A stretch of DNA of 64,000 nucleotides from CALANV01 sp036381615 (GTDB taxonomy: Bacteria > Pseudomonadota > Alphaproteobacteria > CACIAM-22H2). The stretch lies in contig DASVCL010000038.1 in assembly GCA_036381615.1 (NCBI GenBank), positions 52,180-116,179 of the forward strand. The letters run 5' to 3'. Numbering within the stretch: the first letter of the stretch is position 1; each line of letters begins with the position of its first letter. Under the pieces are notes generated by a model. That model searched no databases. It saw only the letters and a program-made list of their open reading frames with translations, and had not been told where the DNA came from. This document shows, one piece after another, positions 1 to 7,983 of this stretch. The position numbers and the translations under genes were made by a program.

Positions 1-180
1 CAGGGTCTCGCGAAGCGTGCTGACGCTGGCATCGTAATGCCGGCGCAACGACTCCAGCTTCAGCTTGTCGCCGGGCCGGTAGACGCCCAGCAGGATGTCG
101 TTGCGGATCCGGCCATAGATCGCCTCGGTCAGCGTCGCAGGCTGGTTGGCGCCGTCGGGTTCTCTCGGGAAACCCTCCAT
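1..180 (-). CDS. GntR family transcriptional regulator (partial, 5' end only)
   Basis: The reverse strand from an ATG at 180 reads into the window edge, giving about 60 N-terminal residues. After a short leader the sequence LTEAIYGRIRNDILLG, then PGDKL and the start of a recognition region (VSTLRETL) is the usual winged-helix opening of GntR regulators, most like the FCD subfamily. A purine-rich GGGAGG lies about 12 nt before the ATG. It is divergent from the 3-dehydroshikimate dehydratase gene, so it may control that gene; the effector domain lies outside the window, so the ligand cannot be judged. Promoter space shared with the next gene is 174 bp. Confidence 0.8.
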   Translation of the reverse strand, partial: MEGFPREPDGANQPATLTEAIYGRIRNDILLGVYRPGDKLKLESLRRHYDASVSTLRETL

Positions 181-322
181 ATGCGTGCCGTACCTCCCTT
201 TACCCCATGCGGAAGTCCCGCGCGCGGGATTGTTGCCGTTTCGTTGCGTTACAGCAAGGAAACCGCCACCCCGGATCAAGGGCCGTAACCGATGTAGAGC
301 CTTTTTATCCGATTAAATACGT

Positions 323-333
323 AATATCATATT
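323..333. promoter_or_regulatory. AATATCATATT palindrome in divergent GntR/quiC promoter region
   Basis: An 11-bp perfect palindrome (AATAT-C-ATATT) sits in the AT-rich end of the 181-354 divergent intergenic region, about 22 bp before the start of the downstream gene. Its core resembles the GTGAAATATCAC sites found by the second GntR gene of this window. It is a candidate operator for the divergent GntR regulator; the assignment is inference. Confidence 0.3.
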
Positions 334-354
334 TTTGTCGCTAGGGAGGTTCAA

Positions 355-2307
355 ATGCGGCGCTCGATTGCGACGGTTTCGCTCAGTGGAACGCTGGAGG
401 AGAAGCTCGAGGCCGCCGCCGCGGCCCGTTTCGACGCCGTCGAAATCTTTGAGAACGATCTGCTGTGCTTTGACGGATCGCCCCGCGAGGCTCGCGTGCT
501 CGCCGCCGATCTCGGTCTGAAGATCGCCCTCTACCAGCCGTTCCGCGATTTCGAAGGCGTGTCCGATGACCAGTTCCGGCGGAATCTCGACCGCGCCGAA
601 CGCAAGTTCGAGGTCATGGAGGAGCTGGGCGCGCCGCTGATGCTCGTGTGCTCGAACGTCTCCCCGGCCGCGATCGACGATGATGGACGGGCGGCGGCGC
701 AGCTCCATGAGCTGGCCGACCGCGCCGCCCGGCACGGCCTCAGGATCGGTTACGAGGCGCTCGCCTGGGGAACGCGGGTCCGCACCTATGGCCATGCCTG
801 GCGGATCGTCGAGCGGGCCGCGCATCCGCATCTCGGCCTCATCCTCGACAGTTTTCACACGTTGGCGCTCGACGACGACGTCGCCGGCATCGCCGACATA
901 CCTGGGGCGCGGATATTCTTCGTGCAGCTTGCCGACGCCCCGCGCCTGCGCATGGACGTGATGTCCTGGAGCCGGCATTTCCGATGCTTCCCCGGCCAGG
1001 GCGATCTCGACGTGGCGGGCTTTCTCGCACAGGTCGTGCGCGCCGGCTATGCCGGGCCGATTTCGCTCGAAGTCTTCAACGACGAATTCCGTGCGTCCCC
1101 GACGCGCCCCACCGCCAGCGACGGTATGCGATCGCTGCTTTATCTCGAGGAGCAGGTACGCCGCCGGCTGCGGCCGGCCGACGAGGCCGCCGCGCCCGAG
1201 CCCGCCCCTCGTCCGCCGCAGATCAAGCGGGTCGAGTTGTTCGATCCACCGCCGGTGCCTGCGCTCGACGGCATCTCATTCGTCGAATTCGCCGTCGACG
1301 ACGCGGCGCACACCGCGCTTGCGGCGTGGCTGGGCGAACTGGGGTTCCGCCGGGCCGGCCGTCACCGGACCAAGAACGTCACGTTGTACCGGCAGGGCGA
1401 CATCAACATCGTCCTCAATGCCGAACCCGGGTCGTTCGCACATTCCTATTTCCTCGTCCACGGCCCCGCGATCTGCGCTATCGGCCTTCGGACCAACGAC
1501 GACCTGCAGGCCTTGAGCCGGGCGGAGGCCTTCGGCTGCGCCCGCTTCGACGGCCCGGTGGGACCCAATGAGTGGGCGATCCCGGCGGTGCGATCGCTCG
1601 ACGGAAGCCTGATTTACTTCGTCGCGGAGAAGGCGCCCGGCGCGGGTCCGCTCGAGACTGACTTTGTTCTCGAGGACGCCCCTCACGGCGGCGACACCGG
1701 GATCGGACTCCAAACGTTCGATCACATCGCCCGAACGCTGCCTGAAGGTCAACTCGACAGCTGGATTCTGTTCTACCGCTCCATCCTCGGCCTGGAGCCG
1801 GAAGATACCTGGGTCCTGCCGGACCCCTACGGACTCGTCCGCAGCCGCGCCGTCGCCAGCCGCAATCGCGCGATCCGGTTTCCTCTCAACACATCCGACA
1901 GCCGGAATACGGCGGCTGCCCGCTCCGTCTCGACGTTCGCCGGCGCGGGTGTCCATCACATCGCCTTCAGAACGGCCGACATCTTCGCGGCCGCGCGTCG
2001 ACTGCGGGCCAATGGCGTCCGGCTCCTGAGCATTCCCGCGAACTATTATGACGACCTGATGGCACGATTCGACCTGCCGGCCGATCTCGTCGCGAGACTC
2101 CGCGGCAACGACGTTCTTTACGACCGATCCGCCGATGGCGAGTACTTCCAGGTCTACACCGACTTATTCGCGGAACGGTTTTTCATCGAGATCGTGCAGC
2201 GCGTCGGATCCTATGACATGTACGGCGCCGCGAACGCGCCGATACGAATGGCGGCGCAGAACCAGCGTCGCAAGCAGACGGTCGACGAACTCGCGGATCT
2301 TCTTTGA
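355..2307 (+). CDS. quiC: 3-dehydroshikimate dehydratase (QuiC1-type) fused to HPPD-like domain
   Basis: The 650-residue protein has two parts. Residues about 1-270 form a sugar-phosphate-isomerase-like TIM barrel with the four metal ligands expected of QuiC1-type dehydratases: E134 (in YEALAWG), D165 (LILDSFH), Q191 (FVQLAD) and E239 (SLEVFND). Residues about 300-640 are VOC/HPPD-like with FDHIAR, VHHIAF and FFIEIV supplying His-His-Glu. The established reaction of the family is 3-dehydroshikimate to protocatechuate in quinate/shikimate catabolism; the role of the HPPD-like half is not settled. The start is supported by GGGAGG at 344-349. Length and architecture match the bacterial fusion family ('sugar phosphate isomerase/epimerase and 4-hydroxyphenylpyruvate dioxygenase'). 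The divergent GntR gene is the likely regulator. Confidence 0.85.
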   Translation: MRRSIATVSLSGTLEEKLEAAAAARFDAVEIFENDLLCFDGSPREARVLAADLGLKIALYQPFRDFEGVSDDQFRRNLDRAERKFEVMEELGAPLMLVCSNVSPAAIDDDGRAAAQLHELADRAARHGLRIGYEALAWGTRVRTYGHAWRIVERAAHPHLGLILDSFHTLALDDDVAGIADIPGARIFFVQLADAPRLRMDVMSWSRHFRCFPGQGDLDVAGFLAQVVRAGYAGPISLEVFNDEFRASPTRPTASDGMRSLLYLEEQVRRRLRPADEAAAPEPAPRPPQIKRVELFDPPPVPALDGISFVEFAVDDAAHTALAAWLGELGFRRAGRHRTKNVTLYRQGDINIVLNAEPGSFAHSYFLVHGPAICAIGLRTNDDLQALSRAEAFGCARFDGPVGPNEWAIPAVRSLDGSLIYFVAEKAPGAGPLETDFVLEDAPHGGDTGIGLQTFDHIARTLPEGQLDSWILFYRSILGLEPEDTWVLPDPYGLVRSRAVASRNRAIRFPLNTSDSRNTAAARSVSTFAGAGVHHIAFRTADIFAAARRLRANGVRLLSIPANYYDDLMARFDLPADLVARLRGNDVLYDRSADGEYFQVYTDLFAERFFIEIVQRVGSYDMYGAANAPIRMAAQNQRRKQTVDELADLL

Positions 2308-2565
2308 ACGTGACTCAACCGCCGGTCGAACGACGGGTCCGGGTCTCTCGTCCGCAAACTTCGGGATATCGTCCGAACGGATCATTCGGTACGGCGTCTG
2401 CTGACGGCCAAGGTATTGGCCCGGACGCGCCGATCGGGGCACATGCGGTTGCCTCATGCCCGCATACCGGCGCACGAAGATACCTCCAGATTTCTTCTGA
2501 AACTCTCTTTCGTTCCGCCTCTTGATACTGTCCGAATCGGAAACCGATATCGGAAGCGGAACGCC

Positions 2566-3726
2566 ATGACTGCAGAGCAGGTTTTCGCAACGCAACCTCC
2601 GGAAGACGGCTGGTTCCGGACAGCGTCGGCAGACGGCTGGTTCGTGCTGACTTTCGGCGGCCGCTGGACGCTTTCGTCGATCGAGTCGCTGGCGCAGCCG
2701 GTATCGGTCTTGGAACCGCCGGCCGGCAGGGTGCGCATCGACCTCGCGCCGCTGACCGCGCTCGACACCGCAGGCGCCTGGCTGCTGTTCCGGCTGGTCC
2801 GGCGGCTGAGACAAGCCGGCCATCAGGTTCATCTGTCCGGGGCAAGTCCCGCTCAAACCGCCCTCCTCGCGCGGATGCAGAACCTGGTGGAAGAGCGACG
2901 GCCTCTTGCCCGGCCGTTCGTGTGGCCGATCCGCGCCATGGTCGAACGTGTCGGCAGCACGACGTTCACGGTGTTTCGCCGCGCACGCAATCTCGTTACG
3001 TTCTACGGCATGTGCGCCGTCGCGCTGATGCGCACCCTCGTGCGGCCGGAACGCCTGCGAGTCATCTCGCTGCTGAGCCACATCGAGCGCATCGGGCTGG
3101 ACGCGGTACCGATCGTCGGCCTGCTGTCGTTCCTGATCGGTATCGTGCTCGCATATCAGGGCGCCGATCAGCTGCGCACCTATGGCGCGGAGATCTTCAC
3201 GGTCAATCTGCTCGGCGTTTCGGTCCTGCGTGAGCTCGGCGTCCTGCTGACCGCCGTCATGGTCGCCGGCCGCTCGGGCAGCGCCTTCACCGCCGAAATC
3301 GGCACGATGCTGGTGAACGAGGAGATCGACGCCATGCGCACGATGGGCCTCGATCCGATCGAGGTGCTGGTGCTGCCCCGGCTGTTGGCCATGATGATCG
3401 CGCTGCCGCTGCTCGCGTTCTTCGCCAATATGATGGCGCTGTTCGGCGGCGCCGTGGTGTCGGTCGTCGTGCTGAACATCTCGACGGGCCAGTTTCTGGC
3501 GCAGTTGAGCTCGGCGATCAGAACGACCATGTTCTGGGCCGGCATCATCAAGGCGCCGTTCTTCGCCTTCCTCATCGGGATGGCCGGCTGCTACGAAGGG
3601 CTCCGCGTCCAGGGCGGCGCGGAAGGCGTCGGGCGCCAGACGACCAAGGCGGTCGTCGAATCGATTTTTCTGGTGATCGTCGCCGACGCCGCCTTCTCGA
3701 TCTTCTTCTCGTCGATCGGCATCTAG
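2566..3726 (+). CDS. MlaE-family ABC permease with N-terminal STAS domain
   Basis: A 386-residue inner-membrane permease of an MCE-type lipid transporter. Residues about 1-100 look like a STAS domain (IDLAPLTALDTAGAWLL), and the rest is the MlaE permease with several membrane spans (GLLSFLIGIVLAYQGADQL, the conserved VMVAGRSGSAFTAEIGTM and NEEIDAMRTMGLDP). I chose the ATG at 2566 because GGAAGCGGA precedes it; an earlier in-frame start at 2416 adds an unlikely arginine-rich leader. It is the first gene of a tight four-gene operon (15 nt to the ATPase). STAS-MlaE fusions are known in proteobacteria. The family moves phospholipids or other hydrophobic substrates across the envelope; substrate and direction cannot be read from sequence. 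Confidence 0.9.
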   Translation: MTAEQVFATQPPEDGWFRTASADGWFVLTFGGRWTLSSIESLAQPVSVLEPPAGRVRIDLAPLTALDTAGAWLLFRLVRRLRQAGHQVHLSGASPAQTALLARMQNLVEERRPLARPFVWPIRAMVERVGSTTFTVFRRARNLVTFYGMCAVALMRTLVRPERLRVISLLSHIERIGLDAVPIVGLLSFLIGIVLAYQGADQLRTYGAEIFTVNLLGVSVLRELGVLLTAVMVAGRSGSAFTAEIGTMLVNEEIDAMRTMGLDPIEVLVLPRLLAMMIALPLLAFFANMMALFGGAVVSVVVLNISTGQFLAQLSSAIRTTMFWAGIIKAPFFAFLIGMAGCYEGLRVQGGAEGVGRQTTKAVVESIFLVIVADAAFSIFFSSIGI

Positions 3727-3741
3727 CGGGATCTACGTCGA

Positions 3742-4524
3742 ATGATGCAGGAGACCCCACCCGTCATTCGCGTTCGCGGACTCGTCACCCGGTTCGGATC
3801 GCAGGTCGTGCACGATGGCCTCGATCTGGACGTCCGGCGGGGCGAGATCCTGGCGGTGGTCGGTGCATCCGGAACCGGCAAATCGGTCCTGCTGCGGACG
3901 ATGATCGGTTTGCACCGGCCGGACAGCGGTCTCGTCGAGGTGTTCGGGCAGGACCTGTGGTCGATGGGCGAGCGGACACGTCGCGAAATCGAACGTCGTT
4001 GGGGCGTCCTCTTCCAGAACGGGGCCTTGTTCAGCTCGATGACGGTTGCCCAGAACGTCCGCGTTCCCTTCAACGAATATACGCGCCTGCCCGCCAAGCT
4101 TGTCGGCGACCTGATCCGGGTGAAGATCGGCATGGTCGGATTGCCCCCGGACACGGGGGCAAAGTATCCGAGCGAGCTGTCCGGCGGCATGCGCAAACGG
4201 GCGGCACTCGCCCGCGCGCTCGCCCTCGACCCCGAGGTTCTGTTCCTCGACGAGCCGACGGCCGGGCTCGATCCGATCGCCGCGACGGAGTTCGACCGGC
4301 TCATCCGCGATCTCCAGCAAAGTCTGAATCTGACGGTCGTGATCGTCACGCACGATCTCGATACGCTGGCCGCGATCAGCGATCGCGTCGCCGTCCTGGT
4401 CGACGAACGCGTCGTCGTCGGCACCCTCCCGGATCTGCTGGGCGAAACACACCCTTGGATTCAGGCTTACTTCCACGGGCCGCGGGCCCGGGCCGCGCTC
4501 CATGCGCGAGAAACGGATGCATGA
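3742..4524 (+). CDS. MlaF-like ABC transporter ATP-binding protein
   Basis: A 260-residue cytoplasmic ATPase that powers the MCE lipid transporter. Walker A is GASGTGKS at residues 41-48, the ABC signature LSGGM at 146-150 and Walker B/D-loop LFLDEPTAGLDP near 167-178, followed by the switch histidine in VTHD. The unusual signature continuation RKRAALARA is that of MlaF/Ttg2A ATPases. It lies 15 nt after the permease and 3 nt before the MCE protein, so the three are almost certainly co-transcribed and form one complex. Confidence 0.93.
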   Translation: MMQETPPVIRVRGLVTRFGSQVVHDGLDLDVRRGEILAVVGASGTGKSVLLRTMIGLHRPDSGLVEVFGQDLWSMGERTRREIERRWGVLFQNGALFSSMTVAQNVRVPFNEYTRLPAKLVGDLIRVKIGMVGLPPDTGAKYPSELSGGMRKRAALARALALDPEVLFLDEPTAGLDPIAATEFDRLIRDLQQSLNLTVVIVTHDLDTLAAISDRVAVLVDERVVVGTLPDLLGETHPWIQAYFHGPRARAALHARETDA

Positions 4525-4527
4525 TCG

Positions 4528-5502
4528 ATGGAGACGCGGGCAAGTTATTTCCTGGTCGGCATCTTCGTGCTGACGCTCATCGTCGGCATGATCGGGTTCG
4601 CGTTCTGGCTTGCGCGCCCGCAGATCCAGGACGACAGCACATATTACTACGTGTACTTCCGCGGCTCCGTGACCGGACTCAGCGTCGGTTCGCCCGTACG
4701 CTATCGCGGCGTCCCGGTCGGTACCGTTGCCGGCATCGAGATCGATGCCGAGAACGTGGAGCTGATCGAAGTGACTCTTGCGCTGAGACCCGGCACGCCG
4801 ATCAAGACGGATACGATCGCGTCGCTGCGGCCGCAGGGGGTCACCGGTCTCAGCTTCGTTCAGCTTTCCGGCGGCACGCAGGCTGCCCCGTTGCTGGAAC
4901 CGCGCCCCGGCAAGCTGCGCGGGGTGATTCCGTCGGTGCCGTCGCCGATCGAACAGGTCTTCGAGAACACGCCGGAGCTTCTTTCGCGCCTGTCCACCGT
5001 CGCGATGCGCGCCAACGACCTGTTGAACGCCGAGAACCAGCAGAGGATCGGCGCCATTCTCGACAATTTCGCAACGTTCAGCGGCGCCCTCGCCCGCTCG
5101 TCGGGGGCGGTCGAACGAACCGCCGCCGACATCTCGGCGACGACGGCCGACCTCCGGGCGACCGTGGCCGCGGTGAAGTCCCTGGCAGTGGAACTGGACG
5201 ATCTCATCCGGCAGATCGACCCCAAAGTCGGCAAGGTCGCGACCGACGCGGACGCGGCCATGACCGACATGCGTGCGGCCGCCCGCTCCTTCGCGCGGCT
5301 CGGGCGCAACCTCGACCGGCTGGTTGCGGAGAACGGGCCTCCGATCCGCGATTTCACGAACTCGGGTCTGTACGATTTTTCGCAGCTCATTGCCGAGACG
5401 CGGACGCTGGTCGCGACCCTTTCGCAGATTGCCTATCGGCTCGAACGCGACCCGGCACGATTTCTCTTCGGCGATCAGCAGAAAGGCTTCGAGGCTCGAT
5501 GA
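4528..5502 (+). CDS. MCE (MlaD) family protein
   Basis: A 324-residue substrate-binding component of the MCE transporter. One N-terminal membrane span (about residues 7-27, FLVGIFVLTLIVGMIGFAFWL) anchors it in the inner membrane, and the MCE domain follows at about 40-115 (VYFRGSVTGLSVGSPVRYRGVPVG...VTGLSFVQLSGG). The C-terminal half is helical with many Ala/Arg/Asp residues, probably a coiled periplasmic extension. It is about twice the length of E. coli MlaD, closer to the longer PqiB/Mce-like single-MCE proteins of alphaproteobacteria. Its stop overlaps the next start by 4 nt (ATGA). Confidence 0.92.
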   Translation: METRASYFLVGIFVLTLIVGMIGFAFWLARPQIQDDSTYYYVYFRGSVTGLSVGSPVRYRGVPVGTVAGIEIDAENVELIEVTLALRPGTPIKTDTIASLRPQGVTGLSFVQLSGGTQAAPLLEPRPGKLRGVIPSVPSPIEQVFENTPELLSRLSTVAMRANDLLNAENQQRIGAILDNFATFSGALARSSGAVERTAADISATTADLRATVAAVKSLAVELDDLIRQIDPKVGKVATDADAAMTDMRAAARSFARLGRNLDRLVAENGPPIRDFTNSGLYDFSQLIAETRTLVATLSQIAYRLERDPARFLFGDQQKGFEAR

Positions 5503-6152
5503 CCTCGGCTTTTCCCCGCTGCCGCGTTCTGCCGTTTCTCCTGATGGCCGTGCTGCTGCTCGGCGCCTGCCAGTTGCCCGGCGGCGGCGCGCCGCCGAAC
5601 CTATACACGCTGACGCCGAAGAGCACTTTCACGCCGGATCTTCCCGAGTTGAACCGGCAGCTCGTCGTGGAACGGCCGATCGCGTCTGCCGGACTCAGCA
5701 CCAGCCGGATCGCGCTGCAGCGTTCGCCCGTGTCGCTGGAATATTACGCCAATGCCAACTGGACCGACACGGCGCCGGCGATGGTTCAAACGCTGCTGAT
5801 CGAGTCGTTCGAGAATTCGGGGAGGATCATCTCCGTCGCCCGTGAGTCGGCGACGTTGCGGCCGGACCTCATCCTTCGCCCGGAGCTGCGGGAATTTCAG
5901 GCGGAATATGACGGCTCCGGCCCGCCCCTCGTCCGGGTCCGGATCAACGCGCGACTCATCCGCATGCCCGATCGCGTGATCGTCGGCGGACACACGGCAG
6001 AACAGACCGTGCGCGCCGGCGGCACGGATCTCGAGAGCATCGTGTTTGCCTTCGACGAGGCTCTGGGGTCCGTGATCCGGCGGGTCGTCGAATGGACGCT
6101 GCGCGCCGCCCACGAACCGCCCCGGACGGCCGGTTCGCGCAGCGGATCGTGA
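5499..6152 (+). CDS. ABC-type transport auxiliary lipoprotein (PqiC-like)
   Basis: A 217-residue lipoprotein. The N-terminus has a short charged start, a hydrophobic stretch (FLLMAVLLLG) and the lipobox LGAC with Cys24, followed by NLYTLTPKSTF, typical of the PqiC/YmbA auxiliary family. Such proteins sit in the outer membrane and partner MCE systems. The start ATG overlaps the stop of the MCE gene (ATGA), which fixes the frame; the same frame is open far upstream but that part is antisense-like noise over the MCE genes. It ends the four-gene operon. Confidence 0.88.
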   Translation: MTSAFPRCRVLPFLLMAVLLLGACQLPGGGAPPNLYTLTPKSTFTPDLPELNRQLVVERPIASAGLSTSRIALQRSPVSLEYYANANWTDTAPAMVQTLLIESFENSGRIISVARESATLRPDLILRPELREFQAEYDGSGPPLVRVRINARLIRMPDRVIVGGHTAEQTVRAGGTDLESIVFAFDEALGSVIRRVVEWTLRAAHEPPRTAGSRSGS

Positions 6153-6265
6153 TCGGCGCCTCAGCATACATGGCGGAGCCGCACAGGGTCGCCCGGCTTG
6201 CTTGACAGATGTCGCGTCGGCCTGAGAACCTTGGCCGGCCACGCTCCGGAAGCCGCAGTAGAGCC

Positions 6266-6718
6266 ATGCCCATCCAGCGTCTCGATCACTATTCGATTCG
6301 CACTACGAAACTTGACGAGTGCCGGAAGTTTTACGTCGACGTCATGGGATTCGAGGTCGGCCCCCGGCCTCCGTTCAAGTTTCCGGGCCTGTGGCTCTAC
6401 AACGACGGAACCGCAGTCGTTCATATCGTCGGCATCGACAAGAACGACCCGCAGGGCCTGATCGAATACCTCGGCGAAAAGCATCTCGAGGACGTCGAAG
6501 GCACCGGCACCATCGATCACATCGCGTTCACCGCAACCGGGCTTGCGGCCATGTATTCGCGCCTGAAGGAAAACGGCATTCCGTTCCGCGAGCGCACGGT
6601 CCCCAACCTGAACCTGCACCAGATCTTCCTCGAGGACCCGAACGGCGTCACGATCGAGCTCAACTATCCGGCATCGGAGATCGCCGCGGCGAGGTCCGAG
6701 GTATCCGCCAGCGCCTGA
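6266..6718 (+). CDS. VOC family (glyoxalase/extradiol-dioxygenase fold) protein
   Basis: A 150-residue single VOC module. LDHYSIRT near the N-terminus, TIDHIAF mid-protein and GVTIELN near the C-terminus supply the His-His-Glu set used for metal binding in glyoxalases and type I extradiol dioxygenases. It is paralogous to the VOC protein at 18714, sharing the IDHIAF...GL..M...L and DPNGV.IELN layout. The start at 6266 is used because homologous VOC proteins begin just before the LDH motif; an in-frame ATG at 6209 adds a basic leader. It is 23 nt before the flavin monooxygenase gene, suggesting a hydroxylation/ring-cleavage pair. The exact reaction is unknown. Confidence 0.8.
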   Translation: MPIQRLDHYSIRTTKLDECRKFYVDVMGFEVGPRPPFKFPGLWLYNDGTAVVHIVGIDKNDPQGLIEYLGEKHLEDVEGTGTIDHIAFTATGLAAMYSRLKENGIPFRERTVPNLNLHQIFLEDPNGVTIELNYPASEIAAARSEVSASA

Positions 6719-6741
6719 GCCCGTCTGCCGGAGACAGGTCC

Positions 6742-7974
6742 ATGACGTCTTCTGCTGCCCCGCGCCGCGCCATCATCGTCGGCGGGTCGCTCGGCGGGCT
6801 GTTCGCGGCGAATCTCCTGCATCGGTCCGGCTGGAACGTTGCGGTCTTCGAACGTTCGACCGCGGAATTGTCCGGCCGCGGCGCCGGTATCGTCACGCAT
6901 CCCGAACTCATGGACGTGCTGCGGCGGGCCGGGGTCACCATCGACAGCACGATCGGCGTCGAGGTGCCCGGGCGCATCACGTTCGGGCCCGCGGGTGAGG
7001 TCGTGGGCGAACGCCCCTGCCGCCAAATCCTTACGGCCTGGAGCCGGCTCTACTGGGCGCTGAAGGACGCATTGCCGTCCGGACGCTACCATCTCGGCAA
7101 GGCGCTTGTGGCCATCGAGCAGGACGATCGGCAGGCGACGGCGATCTTTGCCGACGGCGAACGGGTCTCGGGCGATCTCATCGTCGGCGCCGACGGCATT
7201 CGCTCCACCGTCCGCAGCTTCTTCCTGCCGGACGTGCGCCCCATTTATGCCGGGTACGTCGCCTGGCGCGGCCTCGCCGAGGAACGGGCGTTCACGGCCG
7301 CCACCCACGCCGCGATGTTCGAACGGTTTGCCTTCTGCCTGCCGCCGCGCGAACAGATGCTGGGATATCCGGTGGCCGGCGCCGACAATACGACGGCGCC
7401 CGGCCGGCGCCGCTTCAATTGGGTCTGGTATCGCCCGGCCGACGAACATGTGGAACTCCGCCGACTGCTGACGGACGACAGCGGACGCCTGCATCCGGAC
7501 GGAATTCCGCCCAACCTCGTCAGCGCGCGCGTGATCGCCGACCTTCGCGATACCGCCGAACGGGTGCTGTCGCCGCAGTTCGCCGAGGTCGTTCGGGTGA
7601 CCGAGCAGCCCTTCTTTCAGCCGATCTACGATCTCGAGTCGCCGCGGCTCGTCTTCGGGCGCGTCGCCATTCTCGGCGATGCCGCTTTCGTGGCCCGCCC
7701 CCATTGCGGCATGGGCGTCACCAAGGCCGGGAGCGATGCGCTGGCGCTGACGGAGGCGCTTGCGAAATCGGACTCGCTTGCCGCCGGCCTGGCCGCGTTC
7801 GAGGACGCGCGCCTGCGCTTCGGCAGGGCGGTCGTCGGGCATGCCCGTCACCTCGGTGCCTATATGCAGGCGCAAATCCGCACCGCGCAGGAGCGGGAGA
7901 TGGCCGAACGGTACCGGACGCCGGAGGCCGTGATGCGCGAGACCGCCGTCGCCGACGGTATCGTCGTGTCCTAG
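6742..7974 (+). CDS. FAD-dependent monooxygenase, 2,6-dihydroxypyridine 3-monooxygenase-like
   Basis: A 410-residue flavoprotein hydroxylase. The Rossmann motif IIVGGSLGGLFAANLL is near residues 10-25, followed by VFERS; the NADPH/FAD motif VGADGIRSTVR is mid-protein and the FAD-ribityl motif AILGDAAFVARPH near 315-327. The pattern GAGIVTHPELM, YAGYVAWRG and GDAAFVARPHCGMGVTKA resembles 2,6-dihydroxypyridine 3-monooxygenase of nicotine catabolism more than classical salicylate hydroxylases. It follows a VOC gene by 23 nt and is convergent with the MFS gene. I infer hydroxylation of a hydroxylated (hetero)aromatic ring; the true substrate is unknown. Confidence 0.8.
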   Translation: MTSSAAPRRAIIVGGSLGGLFAANLLHRSGWNVAVFERSTAELSGRGAGIVTHPELMDVLRRAGVTIDSTIGVEVPGRITFGPAGEVVGERPCRQILTAWSRLYWALKDALPSGRYHLGKALVAIEQDDRQATAIFADGERVSGDLIVGADGIRSTVRSFFLPDVRPIYAGYVAWRGLAEERAFTAATHAAMFERFAFCLPPREQMLGYPVAGADNTTAPGRRRFNWVWYRPADEHVELRRLLTDDSGRLHPDGIPPNLVSARVIADLRDTAERVLSPQFAEVVRVTEQPFFQPIYDLESPRLVFGRVAILGDAAFVARPHCGMGVTKAGSDALALTEALAKSDSLAAGLAAFEDARLRFGRAVVGHARHLGAYMQAQIRTAQEREMAERYRTPEAVMRETAVADGIVVS

Positions 7975-7983
7975 GAAATCCCG

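Noticed and set aside
37..288. 83-codon plus-strand frame at the left edge
   Set aside because: It is antisense to the GntR gene and has no ribosome-binding site or protein-like pattern.
313..978. 221-codon minus-strand frame over the quiC gene
   Set aside because: Antisense shadow of a well-supported gene; arginine/glycine-rich.
3957..5498. Long plus-strand open frame continuing upstream of the PqiC-like lipoprotein
   Set aside because: It overlaps MlaF and MCE genes in another frame; a signal peptide and ATGA overlap show the true start at 5499.
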